NCBI GenBank assembly: GCA_963810755.1 | Contig: CAWEOP010000008.1 | Coordinates: 372,001 to 436,000 of the forward strand | DNA: 64,000 nt | Reading direction: 5' to 3' | DNA from: FEN-1219 sp963810755 | GTDB lineage: Bacteria > Pseudomonadota > Gammaproteobacteria > Steroidobacterales > Rariloculaceae | Translations under genes and position numbers: made by a program | Part shown: positions 1 to 7,794 of the stretch, piece by piece | Numbering within the stretch: the stretch's first letter is position 1 | How the letters are laid out: every line of letters starts with the position of its first letter | The notes under the pieces: generated by a model | Database searches by the model: none | Told to the model about the DNA's origin: nothing | Seen by the model: the letters and a program-made list of their open reading frames with translations, nothing else

Positions 1-1
1 C

Positions 2-1045
2 AACAGCGTGCTCGCCATCGATCAGCAGCGCGGCGCGAGCAACTTCAGCGTGACCACGATCCATGGCGGACCGGAGACGGCGGCGTGGGGCCATTGCGAC
101 CGCGATTACCCGCGCGCGGCGATCGTGAGCCCGTACCCGTTCAAGACGGCCGAGGAACACTACGGCGCACTGCTCGAGGAGACGCAAGCGCACGGAGGCC
201 CGACGAAGCAAACACGCGCCTCGCTGCCGCTCGAATGGAACGGCCGCTACCGGCACATCGCCCTCGCGATCAACAGCTGGTACGGCATGCTCTGGAACCA
301 GATCCCGACGATCCTTTCGCTGCTCACGCCCGACTACCAAATGCACATGGTTCAGCAGGTCTATCACGAGGGCAACACGAACGCCGCGCAGTGGCCGGGC
401 ATGTACTGCTGGCCTGAAGGCTTCATGCGCCGCTTCCACTTCGCGGGCACGGGTGTGCATCAGATCATGGTGACGCCGGAGATCGTGCAGATCATGACGT
501 CCTCGTCGGGCAACTACGTCACGCAGATCCACCTTGGCCGGAAATTCAACATGGACGGCGTCGTGCCGTACATCGCCGCCGAGGTGCCGCGTTGGTACGG
601 CGAGACAATCGGCTTCTGGGACAAGGACGCGCTCATCACCTGGACGTCGAACATCCAGGGCTGGGCGTCGCACGGCACGTTCGAATTCTCGAGCCGCATG
701 CAGACCGTGGAGATCTACACGCCGAACCGCGACGCGACCGGCACGCTCGCGGGTTTCCGCCACGAGGCCGTGTTCTACGATCCCGAGGCGCTCGTCGAGC
801 CGATCCGCATCGTGCGCGACTTCGTGAAGCTCAGCGATCTCGACGAGGGCGACCCCTACGTCTTCACGCAGTGTTTGCAGACTATCTACCCGCAAAACGG
901 ACGCGCGACACCGGTCGCGCCGCCGGCCACGATCTCCTACGACGTGCTCGATATGTACGACCGGCCGTGGGCCCAGATCTGGGAGAAATATTGGGAGCAG
1001 GGCATGAGCAGGCCCGAGCCGGAAGACATTTTCAGCTTCAAGTGA
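2..1045 (+). CDS. Secreted-type hypothetical protein, 5' end outside window
   Basis: The frame is open to the left edge, so the true start and any signal peptide lie outside the window; 348 codons are visible. I do not recognise a named domain. The C-terminal third has the layout of a large family of exported bacterial proteins: a Gly-x-x-x-Gly-Phe-Trp-Asp segment (the family's 'GxWxGD' region), then a strand-rich stretch of the 'ERF/EIYTP' type, then an 'FYDPEALVEPI' segment. The same arrangement occurs in the protein at 23173-24909 (GHWEGD, TERFTR, VEDPVVLAEPY), so the two are probably distant relatives. A PNPOx-like gene follows 64 bp downstream on the same strand. Function unknown; the coding call is firm from length and codon use. 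Confidence 0.8.
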   Translation, partial: NSVLAIDQQRGASNFSVTTIHGGPETAAWGHCDRDYPRAAIVSPYPFKTAEEHYGALLEETQAHGGPTKQTRASLPLEWNGRYRHIALAINSWYGMLWNQIPTILSLLTPDYQMHMVQQVYHEGNTNAAQWPGMYCWPEGFMRRFHFAGTGVHQIMVTPEIVQIMTSSSGNYVTQIHLGRKFNMDGVVPYIAAEVPRWYGETIGFWDKDALITWTSNIQGWASHGTFEFSSRMQTVEIYTPNRDATGTLAGFRHEAVFYDPEALVEPIRIVRDFVKLSDLDEGDPYVFTQCLQTIYPQNGRATPVAPPATISYDVLDMYDRPWAQIWEKYWEQGMSRPEPEDIFSFK

Positions 1046-1109
1046 CCGGCGCGCTTCGCGCGCGATCCGATACGGTTCGATTCCTATAACAACACAGCGA
1101 GGTGTTCGA

Positions 1110-1571
1110 ATGAGCACGCCACCTACCTTGACCGAGCTGAAGCTATCGCCGGAGATGAAGACGGCGGTCAATACGGCGCTTGCGAGCGGCCGCGCGGTCG
1201 TCGTCGGCTACGTCGACGAGGACGGTGCGCCGCAGCTGTCTTACCGCGGCAGCACGCAGGCGTACAGCGACACGCAGCTCGCGATCTGGGTGCGCAATCC
1301 ACAGGGCCGGATTTTGAGCGCGACGAGCAAGAATCCCGCGGTTTGCTTGATCTACGGCAATTTCGATCCGACGGCCCGCGGTTTCATGGTGTTTCGCGGC
1401 CGAGCGCGGATCGACGAAAGCGCCGACGCGCGGCGGCGAGTCTACGATCAGGCGCCCGAGGGCGAGCGCAACCTCGACAAGGAGCGCAAAGGCATTGCGC
1501 TGATCATCGATCTCGACAGCGTCGACGGCTTCTTCGGCGGCGCGGCGCTCAAGATGCGGCGCGCGAATTGA
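1110..1571 (+). CDS. Pyridoxamine 5'-phosphate oxidase-like (FMN-binding split barrel) protein
   Basis: 153 residues, the usual length of small PNPOx-like split-barrel proteins. Residues about 15-110 follow the fold: an N-terminal helix, then 'GRAVVVGYVDEDGAPQL' (strand-turn-strand), 'LAIWVRNPQGRIL' and 'NPAVCLIYGNF', typical of the FMN or F420 binding half of the barrel. No signal peptide, so cytoplasmic. The start is the ATG preceded by a purine-rich GCGAGG. Members reduce or oxidise small substrates using flavin or bind haem or F420; the substrate cannot be read from the sequence. It follows the truncated secreted-protein gene by 64 bp and converges with the serine hydrolase gene 36 bp beyond its stop. 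Confidence 0.85.
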   Translation: MSTPPTLTELKLSPEMKTAVNTALASGRAVVVGYVDEDGAPQLSYRGSTQAYSDTQLAIWVRNPQGRILSATSKNPAVCLIYGNFDPTARGFMVFRGRARIDESADARRRVYDQAPEGERNLDKERKGIALIIDLDSVDGFFGGAALKMRRAN

Positions 1572-1607
1572 CCGCGTTGCACTTCATTGTTCCGTGCCGC
1601 CCGGACG

Positions 1608-2879
1608 TCAGTCGACGATGGCCTGATAAACCAAAGTCTCGAACTCGTCCGACATTCCGCGGGCGCCGGACCCCTGGCGCTGGATCATGAAGACAGCGGT
1701 CAGCTGTTCCTTGCGGTCGACGAAGAAGTGAGTGCCCGCGGCGCCGGACCAGCCGAACGTTCCCGCTGAGGTGAGGTTGCCGGCTTTCGCCGGATCGATC
1801 ACCACGCGTACGCCGAGGCCGTAGCCTTCGCCCGACGCTTCTCCGCCGCCCGCGCTGCCGCGCGCGACGCCGTCGGGCAAATGGTTCGTCGCCATGAGGT
1901 CCACCGTTCTCGGGCTCAAGATACGCGCACCGTCGAGCTCGCCAGAGTTCACGAGCATCTGCGCGAAGCGCGCGTAGTCCATCACCGGTCCCGCGAGGCT
2001 CGTGCCCCCGAACGGCGGCGTGTTGTAGGTCGTTTTCTCGGGCGTGTCGCTCGCGATCAGCTTGCCGGCATCGTTCGGGCTGTACGTGTTCGCGAACTTA
2101 CCGGCGAGCTTCGGCGGCAGGCCGAACACGACCTCGTTCATCCCGAGCGGCTGGAAGATGTGCTTGCGCACGTATTCGTCGAACGGCATCCCGGAGAGCA
2201 CCTCCACGAGGCGCGCTTGAATGTCGTGCGAGAACGAATACACCCAGCGCGTGCCGGGTTGATAGATCAGCGGGGCGTTGGCAAGCCGATGGGCGAGCGC
2301 TTCGAGCGAGGCTTCAGCGTAAGGGCTCGGCGTGAGCAGCTTCTGCACCGGCTCCGGCCCCGCACCGTAGCTGAAGCCCGCGGTGTGGCGGAACACGTCG
2401 TGGAGTGTCGGCGCGCGGACGGCATCCTCTGTGATCAGCGCGCCTTGCTTGTCGACGCCGGCGAACACCTTGATGTCTTTGAACTCGGGAAGGTAACGAG
2501 CGAGCGGATCGTCGAGCTGGAATTTGCCTTCCTCATAAAGAGTGAGGAGCGCGACGCTCGTGACCGGCTTCGTCATCGAAAACAGGCGGAAGTAGGTGTC
2601 CTTCGTCATCGGCTCGTTGTGCTCGACGTCGGCCATGCCGTACGCGTCGACGTGCACCACCTTGCCGCGCCGCGCGACGAGTGTGACCACACCCGCGATG
2701 CGGCCTTGGTCCACCCAGCCGTGCATCACGGCGTCGAGCCGGCCGAGCCGCTCGGTCGACATGCCCACGCTCTCCGGCTTCGCGCTCGGTAAGTCCGCCG
2801 CGAACGCGGCGCCCGACGCGATCAGCGCGGCGTACAGGCCGGCGAGCACCGACGGCCACGAACCTGCTTGTCGTCTCAT
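1608..2879 (-). CDS. Exported serine hydrolase, class C beta-lactamase/EstB family
   Basis: 423 residues with a signal peptide (about residues 1-27, ending AAFA). The beta-lactamase/transpeptidase fold is marked by an S-x-x-K tetrad with nucleophile Ser101 (SMTK) and the Tyr motif at 214-216 (YSF, where penicillin-binding enzymes have YxN or YSx). A C-terminal segment (about residues 375-395, 'GWSGAAGTHFFVD') occupies the place of the KTG box, as in many esterases of the family. The length fits EstB-like esterases and D-aminopeptidases rather than a true cephalosporinase. Probably a periplasmic esterase or amidase; the substrate is unknown. It lies 144 bp downstream of a membrane protein gene on the same strand, with a GACCCC-TCC-GGGGTC hairpin at 2917-2931 between them. 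Confidence 0.88.
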   Translation of the reverse strand: MRRQAGSWPSVLAGLYAALIASGAAFAADLPSAKPESVGMSTERLGRLDAVMHGWVDQGRIAGVVTLVARRGKVVHVDAYGMADVEHNEPMTKDTYFRLFSMTKPVTSVALLTLYEEGKFQLDDPLARYLPEFKDIKVFAGVDKQGALITEDAVRAPTLHDVFRHTAGFSYGAGPEPVQKLLTPSPYAEASLEALAHRLANAPLIYQPGTRWVYSFSHDIQARLVEVLSGMPFDEYVRKHIFQPLGMNEVVFGLPPKLAGKFANTYSPNDAGKLIASDTPEKTTYNTPPFGGTSLAGPVMDYARFAQMLVNSGELDGARILSPRTVDLMATNHLPDGVARGSAGGGEASGEGYGLGVRVVIDPAKAGNLTSAGTFGWSGAAGTHFFVDRKEQLTAVFMIQRQGSGARGMSDEFETLVYQAIVD

Positions 2880-3023
2880 GTGGTTCTCCCCCTCGATTTG
2901 TTATGCCGCGGCCCAAGACCCCTCCGGGGTCGGGAGCCGTCTTTGTCGCCGATTCTCAGCCTAAGAACGTGAAGACGCTAGGCCCGCGATCTTCGAGGTT
3001 CACCGCTCGAGCAGTACGGCGCC

Positions 3024-3764
3024 TCACGGCATCCGCTGCTCGACGAGCGCGGCGCCGATGCCGCTCATCTGCATGCCGGCGCTCACCCCCACGTAGAACA
3101 GTACGCCGAGGACGGTGGCGATGTGCGGACGCCGCCGCGTGACGATGTCGTAGACGAACAGCGATATGAGCAGACCATACAGGGGCACTGCGACGGCGAT
3201 GGCTGAAAGCGGCGGATCCCAACTCGCGATCCGAGCCGCCGCCGGCCCGACAAGCGCGAGCGACGCGATCAACATGAGCCGTTTGTGCACGTCGGCCCGG
3301 CGTCGAAAATAGACTGCGAGCCCCACGAGTATCGGAAAATAGATGAACGACGCGTTGTCAGCGGCCGTAACGGTGGTAAACAGCTGGATATCTGCCGCGG
3401 ACGTCAAACCCAGCGCCACGTTGCGCGGGACCATGTGCGCGCTCGTGTACATCCCGGAGACCATGATCGTCACCGCCAATGCGACGCCGATCCAGCCGAG
3501 CCGCCGGTGAAGCGCGACGTTGCGGTTCGCGATGAGCAGCGTTTGGGCTAGGACGAGGCCGAACCAGGCGGTGCCGATGGCGGCATGTGCATACAGATAT
3601 CCCGTAATCGGCGGCACGTCGAAGAATGGCCGCAAGTAGAACGTGCGCGAGAAGCCGACCAGATTTACGGCGAGCATGATGAGCGCAAAGCACACGGCGT
3701 ATCGGCGCCATATGCGAGGCGCGTCGGTGGGACGGGCGCCAAGATCACTTGTTGCGACAGACAT
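3024..3764 (-). CDS. Multi-pass membrane protein of unknown function
   Basis: 246 residues with about six to seven hydrophobic helices (around residues 22-38, 53-75, 86-108, 130-150, 160-178, 186-207, 215-235). Two features recall DUF2306-like membrane proteins: a histidine in the second helix (YLYAHAAIGTAWF) and an 'LHRRLGWIG' loop before the third helix. No catalytic motif is visible. The ATG is preceded by GGGGGAA at suitable spacing. It sits alone on the minus strand, upstream of the serine hydrolase gene. Possibly a haem- or quinone-associated membrane protein because of the conserved histidines, but that is speculative. Confidence 0.75.
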   Translation of the reverse strand: MSVATSDLGARPTDAPRIWRRYAVCFALIMLAVNLVGFSRTFYLRPFFDVPPITGYLYAHAAIGTAWFGLVLAQTLLIANRNVALHRRLGWIGVALAVTIMVSGMYTSAHMVPRNVALGLTSAADIQLFTTVTAADNASFIYFPILVGLAVYFRRRADVHKRLMLIASLALVGPAAARIASWDPPLSAIAVAVPLYGLLISLFVYDIVTRRRPHIATVLGVLFYVGVSAGMQMSGIGAALVEQRMP

Positions 3765-3947
3765 CGTGGTTATTCCCCCGCGTGGCCCTGTGGGTGCTTC
3801 CGGACGGCGCGGCTAATCTAGCACGGGGATTTCACGCAGGCGCCTACGGCAGACCGGGTACCGCGCCGCGCACGGTTTTGCTACGCTCCAGACGCTCGCA
3901 ATATCGAGAAAAAGACACGCGAGCGGTGCGATGGGGGAGGAACGCCG

Positions 3948-4679
3948 ATGAGGTCGATTCCGCTGATTCTCGTTGCCCTGATGGCCGCGGCGCCGGTGCC
4001 CGCGCCGGCGCAGGACTGGAAGACGGTAACCGTCGTCGAGGACGGCTTCCGCTCGAACTATCCCGGCGATCCCGCCGTTGAAAGCATCTCTTACGACACC
4101 GAGTTCCGTTTGAGTTTGCCAGGCCGCGTTTACCGCGCGGCCGACGACCTCGGCCGCTACTCGACGACCGTCGTCGACTATCGCGATGCCGAGCGACTGC
4201 ACAACGAGCGTTCCGCGAAGTGTCGGGCAGCCAACGGAGCCAATCAGCAGGACGGCGACACCTGCCAAAACGACTTCGTCATGGAAGTGGCCGGCGCGAC
4301 GGATCATGCCGTCGCACGTTTCCTCGAGCGCGACGGCGTGAAGGTCACACAATACGGAACGTACTTCCTCGATATGGTGTCGGGGCGGCTGTTGCAGCTC
4401 ACGAACGCCGATCGGTCGCGCACGACCGTCGCCGTTCATCAGCACGCCGGCCGCTTGTACATCCAGGAGGCCACGGTGCCGCCGGGAATGCCGGAGCCGA
4501 TCCTGTTCCTGCAGTCGCTCGCGTGGGTGAACGAAGAAGGTCAAGCGATCCGCTATCGGACGCTCTACACCGAGGGCTACCTCGACTGGAAATTCCCTCA
4601 GCCCGCGGCGCCGCCGCATACGGTGCGCGACCTCGAGATTTCGCGCGAGCAGCCGCCTCGGCCGCCGCGCCCGCAATAG
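3948..4679 (+). CDS. Secreted protein of unknown function
   Basis: 243 residues with a clear signal peptide (residues 1-21, ending APAQ). The mature part starts 'DWKTVTVVEDGFRSNYPG', the pattern by which many exported proteins begin (the protein must not carry the 'wrong' value for a field 'F-x-x-x-FPG'), and has two Cys (CRAAN, TCQND) that could form a disulfide. The C-terminus is Pro-rich. No enzyme motif seen. GAGG stands before the ATG. The DUF6152 gene starts 11 bp after its stop, so the two are almost certainly co-transcribed. Function unknown. Confidence 0.8.
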   Translation: MRSIPLILVALMAAAPVPAPAQDWKTVTVVEDGFRSNYPGDPAVESISYDTEFRLSLPGRVYRAADDLGRYSTTVVDYRDAERLHNERSAKCRAANGANQQDGDTCQNDFVMEVAGATDHAVARFLERDGVKVTQYGTYFLDMVSGRLLQLTNADRSRTTVAVHQHAGRLYIQEATVPPGMPEPILFLQSLAWVNEEGQAIRYRTLYTEGYLDWKFPQPAAPPHTVRDLEISREQPPRPPRPQ

Positions 4680-4690
4680 AGGAGTGGGTG

Positions 4691-5098
4691 ATGTCAACGA
4701 GACTTCGTGTCGTCGCGTCCCTAGCGATGGCTTCCCTAACGATCTTGGGACTAGCCGCTCCCGTGCTCGCGCATCACTCGCACGCGAACTACGACATCAC
4801 GAAATGGATCCAAGTCGAAGGCACGGTCAAGCGGGTCGTCTACATCGCGCCGCACTCGCTCATCTATCTCGACGTGAAGGACGAGCACGGCGATACGGCG
4901 ATCTGGGCGCTCGAAGCGACGGCCCCCGCCGGCATCTTCGGCAACGGCGTAAAACACGAGGACGTGCTCGCCGGCGACAAGATCAAAGCTCGCTGCCACC
5001 TTCTCCGGGACGGAGGGAACGGCTGTCTGCTCGGGTTCGTTACGCCTCTGCACGGCGACGCCGCGCGCGGCGACGGCGTGGAGCGGGAGTGGGATTGA
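4691..5098 (+). CDS. DUF6152 family small exported protein
   Basis: 135 residues: a signal peptide ending in VLA, then the hallmark 'HHSHANYD' at the mature N-terminus, followed by an OB-like run of strands ('VEGTVKRVVYIAPHSLIYLDV', 'WALEATAPAGI') that is characteristic of DUF6152. The family is common in soil Gammaproteobacteria, usually beside other secreted proteins, and has no assigned biochemical function; the His-rich N-terminus suggests metal binding (inference). The ATG at 4691 is chosen because it begins a typical signal peptide, preceded by GAGG. It forms an operon with the secreted protein just upstream. A paralogue lies at 7056-7544. Confidence 0.9.
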   Translation: MSTRLRVVASLAMASLTILGLAAPVLAHHSHANYDITKWIQVEGTVKRVVYIAPHSLIYLDVKDEHGDTAIWALEATAPAGIFGNGVKHEDVLAGDKIKARCHLLRDGGNGCLLGFVTPLHGDAARGDGVEREWD

Positions 5099-5213
5099 GC
5101 GCGATCGTTCGACTCGCGCTCGGCGGCGGCGTTCGAAATCGTCGTCGACGACGAAATCCTAGGCGCTGTGGGGGACTCCGGATCGAAGGGAACACCACAA
5201 CGAATACGAAGAT

Positions 5214-5269
5214 CCCTCCGCGGAGGGGTGGACGCACGGAAGTGGTGCGGAAAATCCCTCCGCGGAGGT
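5214..5269. repeat. Two REP-like palindromic units
   Basis: Two copies of the perfect 12-nt palindrome CCTCCGCGGAGG, each embedded in ATCCCTCCGCGGAGG, lie at 5214-5227 and 5256-5269, start to start 42 bp. They sit between convergent genes (DUF6152 on plus, MsrQ-like on minus), the classic place for repetitive extragenic palindromes. No further copy was noticed in the window. The remaining intergenic sequence (5099-5378) shows no gene. Confidence 0.6.
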
Positions 5270-5378
5270 GCGGGAAGCGGCGGGCGCTTACAGCATTCGC
5301 AGGCTGCGTTTCGACCGCGACTCTCACGCAATCCCAGCTAGGCGCTCGCTCACTTGCCAGAGGTGTTCGACGGAGCTG

Positions 5379-5987
5379 TCATGGTGGGCGGCGGACGAGG
5401 GCTCTACCGGCGATCGTCCACAAACGAATGCCTTCGAGCACCGCCAGCACGCCGAGATGGATGGCGGCCGGCACGGGATCGAAGGCGGACAGTATCCAAT
5501 GCGTGAAGGTCAGCAGCGCGGCTACGTAAACGGCGCGATGCAGCCGTTTCCACCCGTGCTTCAGCAGCCGCATCGAAGCATCGTTGCTCGTGACGGCGAG
5601 AGCGAGCATCACGAGCAGCGCGAGCCACCCGCTCGACATCGCGATGTCGGCGGCGTCCTCGGCGACGGCGGCGAAGCCTGGCTGGTGTTCGAGATACGCG
5701 ATGGCGTGCAGCGCGGAGTAGCTAAACGCCGCTACACCGACGTTCCGCCGCCGGCGCGCGATCCAAACTAACCATGCCGCGCCCGGAAACAGGAGCCGCA
5801 GCGGCGTGACGGCGAGCGTGACAATCAGCAAGCGTGCGCCGAGCTCGCCGGTCGAGTGCAGGTACTCTCCGTAGAAGGTCGCGCCCTGCACGTAGCGATA
5901 GGTCATGACCACGCCGGGCAGCGCGAGCAACGCCCAAAACCACCACGCGGCGTCGAGGATCCGCACCGCTCTGAGGTTGAATGTCAT
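5379..5987 (-). CDS. MsrQ/YedZ-like haem-binding membrane protein (ferric reductase-like domain)
   Basis: About 202 residues with six hydrophobic helices. The pattern is that of the MsrQ (YedZ) family: 'TGELGARLLIVTLAVTPLR' in helix 2, a histidine in helix 3 (YSALHAIAYL), 'SNDASMRLLKHGWKRLHRAVY', and a further His in 'FTHWIL'. These histidines are the expected b-haem ligands. In the known system MsrQ passes electrons to the periplasmic molybdoenzyme MsrP, which repairs oxidised methionines; no msrP is next to it here. An upstream in-frame ATG at 6026 would add 13 residues; the start at 5987 gives the usual N-terminus. It may be MsrQ or a related ferric-reductase-like protein. Confidence 0.8.
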   Translation of the reverse strand: MTFNLRAVRILDAAWWFWALLALPGVVMTYRYVQGATFYGEYLHSTGELGARLLIVTLAVTPLRLLFPGAAWLVWIARRRRNVGVAAFSYSALHAIAYLEHQPGFAAVAEDAADIAMSSGWLALLVMLALAVTSNDASMRLLKHGWKRLHRAVYVAALLTFTHWILSAFDPVPAAIHLGVLAVLEGIRLWTIAGRALVRRPP

Positions 5988-6157
5988 CTTCAGGGGAAGC
6001 CGATGTTCCGGGCAGATCTTACACAATGGTGTGGGCGGCGTGAGCGCCGAATCGAGCCGGGCTCGGCGCGAGCGCCGGCGCTGCCGCGGGAACGGACTTG
6101 CTCTACGATAGTGTCGTCCGGGCGGACCTGCCGGGCACCAACCAGGGGGAGCCGAAC

Positions 6158-6790
6158 ATGAACCAGAAGCGCTTTCGATGGATGCTTGCGATTGCCGCGC
6201 TTGCGGCCGCGGCGGTCGCCCGAGCTCAAGTGGGCACGACGAAGCTCGTCGATCCCAATCTCGCAGAACGCGCAGCGCTGCGGGCGCTGCCGAACGTCGG
6301 CGATGCCACGGCGGACGCTATCGTGGGTGCGCGCCCGTTCGTTTCGGCGGCCGCGCTCGATGAGCTGCTTGCGAAATCCTTGGGCGATGCGGCCCGCATG
6401 GACCTCTACGGCCGGCTGTTTCGGCAAATCGATCTCAATACCGCGACGCGCGCGGAAATCATGCTGATACCCGGAATGACCGCTCGCATGGCGCACGAGT
6501 TCGAGGAGTACCGCCCGTACACTTCGCTCACGCACTTCCGGCGCGAAATCGGCAAGTACGTGGACGCGGCCGAGGTCGCGAGACTGGAGCAGTACGTATT
6601 CGTGCCGTTGAATCTCAACGCCGCCTCGGCCGAGGATCTGATGACGATTCCAGGCATGACGAGCCGCATGGTGCACGAATTCGAGGAGTACCGTCCGTAC
6701 ACGAGCATCGAGCAGTTCCGCCGGGAGATCGGCAAGTACGTGGACCAAAAGGAAGTCGCGCGCCTAGAAAGCTACGTGACCTTGAAGTAG
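6158..6790 (+). CDS. Exported triple helix-hairpin-helix (ComEA-like) repeat protein
   Basis: 210 residues with a signal peptide (1-23, ending ARAQ). The mature protein is three helix-hairpin-helix units: a divergent one at about 30-88 and two near-identical ones at 91-147 and 151-207, repeating exactly every 60 residues ('LNxAxxxxxxxIPGMTxRM', 'HEFEEYRPYTS', 'FRREIGKYVD'). HhH units of this type bind DNA non-specifically, as in the competence protein ComEA. The ATG at 6158 is preceded by AGGGGGA; an upstream ATG at 6098 in frame would bury the signal peptide. It stands alone, with no competence genes nearby. A role in periplasmic DNA binding is an inference; structural use of the fold is possible. 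Confidence 0.85.
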   Translation: MNQKRFRWMLAIAALAAAAVARAQVGTTKLVDPNLAERAALRALPNVGDATADAIVGARPFVSAAALDELLAKSLGDAARMDLYGRLFRQIDLNTATRAEIMLIPGMTARMAHEFEEYRPYTSLTHFRREIGKYVDAAEVARLEQYVFVPLNLNAASAEDLMTIPGMTSRMVHEFEEYRPYTSIEQFRREIGKYVDQKEVARLESYVTLK

Positions 6791-7055
6791 CGCCCTGGTT
6801 CCATCCAAGACCGCGCGGCGAATCATGCTGGGGGCTGCGCGCAGCCCGTCGTCGGCGACGCTCGTCTCTTCGTTCCGACGCAACCACCGGCCGCTCGGGT
6901 TGGCGATGCCGTCCCGTAGCCGCCCTCGGCGGCACGGGCGTTTCCTCGGCCCGCTCAGCCGATAAATGACCCTGCGGTTAGTACGTATCGCGATCGGCCG
7001 CCGCGAGCTTAAGAATGCCCCAAGGACTCGTAGTTAATCGATAGATGGGGATGCT
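6791..7055. other. Intergenic region with two inverted repeats
   Basis: No convincing gene. There is a perfect 16-nt palindrome GGGCTGCGCGCAGCCC at 6832-6847, 42 bp after the upstream stop, and a GCCGCC-CTC-GGCGGC hairpin at 6919-6933. Neither is followed by a T run, so they are weak candidates for transcription ends. The promoter of the DUF6152 gene at 7056 should be in the AT-richer last 60 bp. Confidence 0.4.
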
Positions 7056-7544
7056 ATGAAATCTATTGTGCGAAACACAGGCCGCACCGCCGCAGCGGTG
7101 CTCGCAGCCGCCCTGCTCGCCGCCGCACCGGCGCGAGCGCATCACTCGTTCGCGATCTTCGACGGCGAGGTTACGAAGGTCTTCACCGGAGTCGTAACAC
7201 GCGTGAACCCGGACGCGAATCATTTGCAGATCTTCTTCGCGCCGATGAACGAGGACCGCAAGAATGTCGAGCGCGGTGCGGACGGCAAGCCGGTCGTCTG
7301 GGCCGTCGAGATGACGGGATCGGCACAATCCGCCTCGGACGGAATTTCCGTGAGCTCGTTCCCGCCTGGCACGATCTTCACGGTCGCACTCCATCCGCTG
7401 CGCAGCGGCCAAGCTGCCGGCGCACGCGTGGGCGCCCTGTTCAAGTGCCCGGAGAAGACGCCGCCGGCCGCGGGGAAGCACTGCGATTCGGTCTCAGGCC
7501 ACACGAGCTTCGGCGGCGACGCGCCGCTGTCGTCCGGGACGTAG
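7056..7544 (+). CDS. DUF6152 family exported protein (paralogue)
   Basis: 162 residues with a signal peptide (1-28, ending ARA) followed directly by 'HHSFAIFD', the DUF6152 signature, then 'VFTGVVTRVNPDANHLQIFF' and 'VWAVEMTGSAQSA'. It is longer than its paralogue at 4691-5098 by an insert around residues 60-75 and a C-terminal tail with two Cys ('FKCPEK', 'KHCDSV'). Same family of unknown function. The gene is monocistronic: upstream is a 265-bp gap and downstream a 250-bp gap. Confidence 0.88.
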   Translation: MKSIVRNTGRTAAAVLAAALLAAAPARAHHSFAIFDGEVTKVFTGVVTRVNPDANHLQIFFAPMNEDRKNVERGADGKPVVWAVEMTGSAQSASDGISVSSFPPGTIFTVALHPLRSGQAAGARVGALFKCPEKTPPAAGKHCDSVSGHTSFGGDAPLSSGT

Positions 7545-7636
7545 CCGCGCGACAGCGCCGCGCCGCTCGCCACACCGAAATCGTGGACGATCGTTCGCGC
7601 CGCGACTATCCGCGCGAAGTCGCCCGCGTCGTCGCC

Positions 7637-7735
7637 TTACTGCAGTAGCTCTATTCGGTGTCCCCACGGATTGCAGATCGTCGGCGGAATCGCCGGCGGT
7701 GTTGTCGCGGAGAGGCGGTCCGTGCACCGCGCGTG
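7637..7735 (-). pseudogene. Possible fossil of a VOC (glyoxalase-like) C-terminus
   Basis: Read on the minus strand, a short frame ends in 'CNPWGHRIELLQ' and a stop. This is very close to the usual last residues of VOC-superfamily proteins ('DPWGNRIELxQ', carrying the metal-ligand Glu). Upstream of about 30 codons the frame loses any resemblance. It overlaps no other gene. Could be coincidence; it is best read as the remnant of a deleted gene. Confidence 0.3.
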
Positions 7736-7794
7736 AAAACGGTACCGCGCAGCTGCGCTGGTGGACCGAGCAGCCCCTAGCGGCGGGATGCCCG

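Noticed and set aside
5214..5269. CRISPR array
   Set aside because: Only two short palindromes with one 28-bp spacer and no cas genes.
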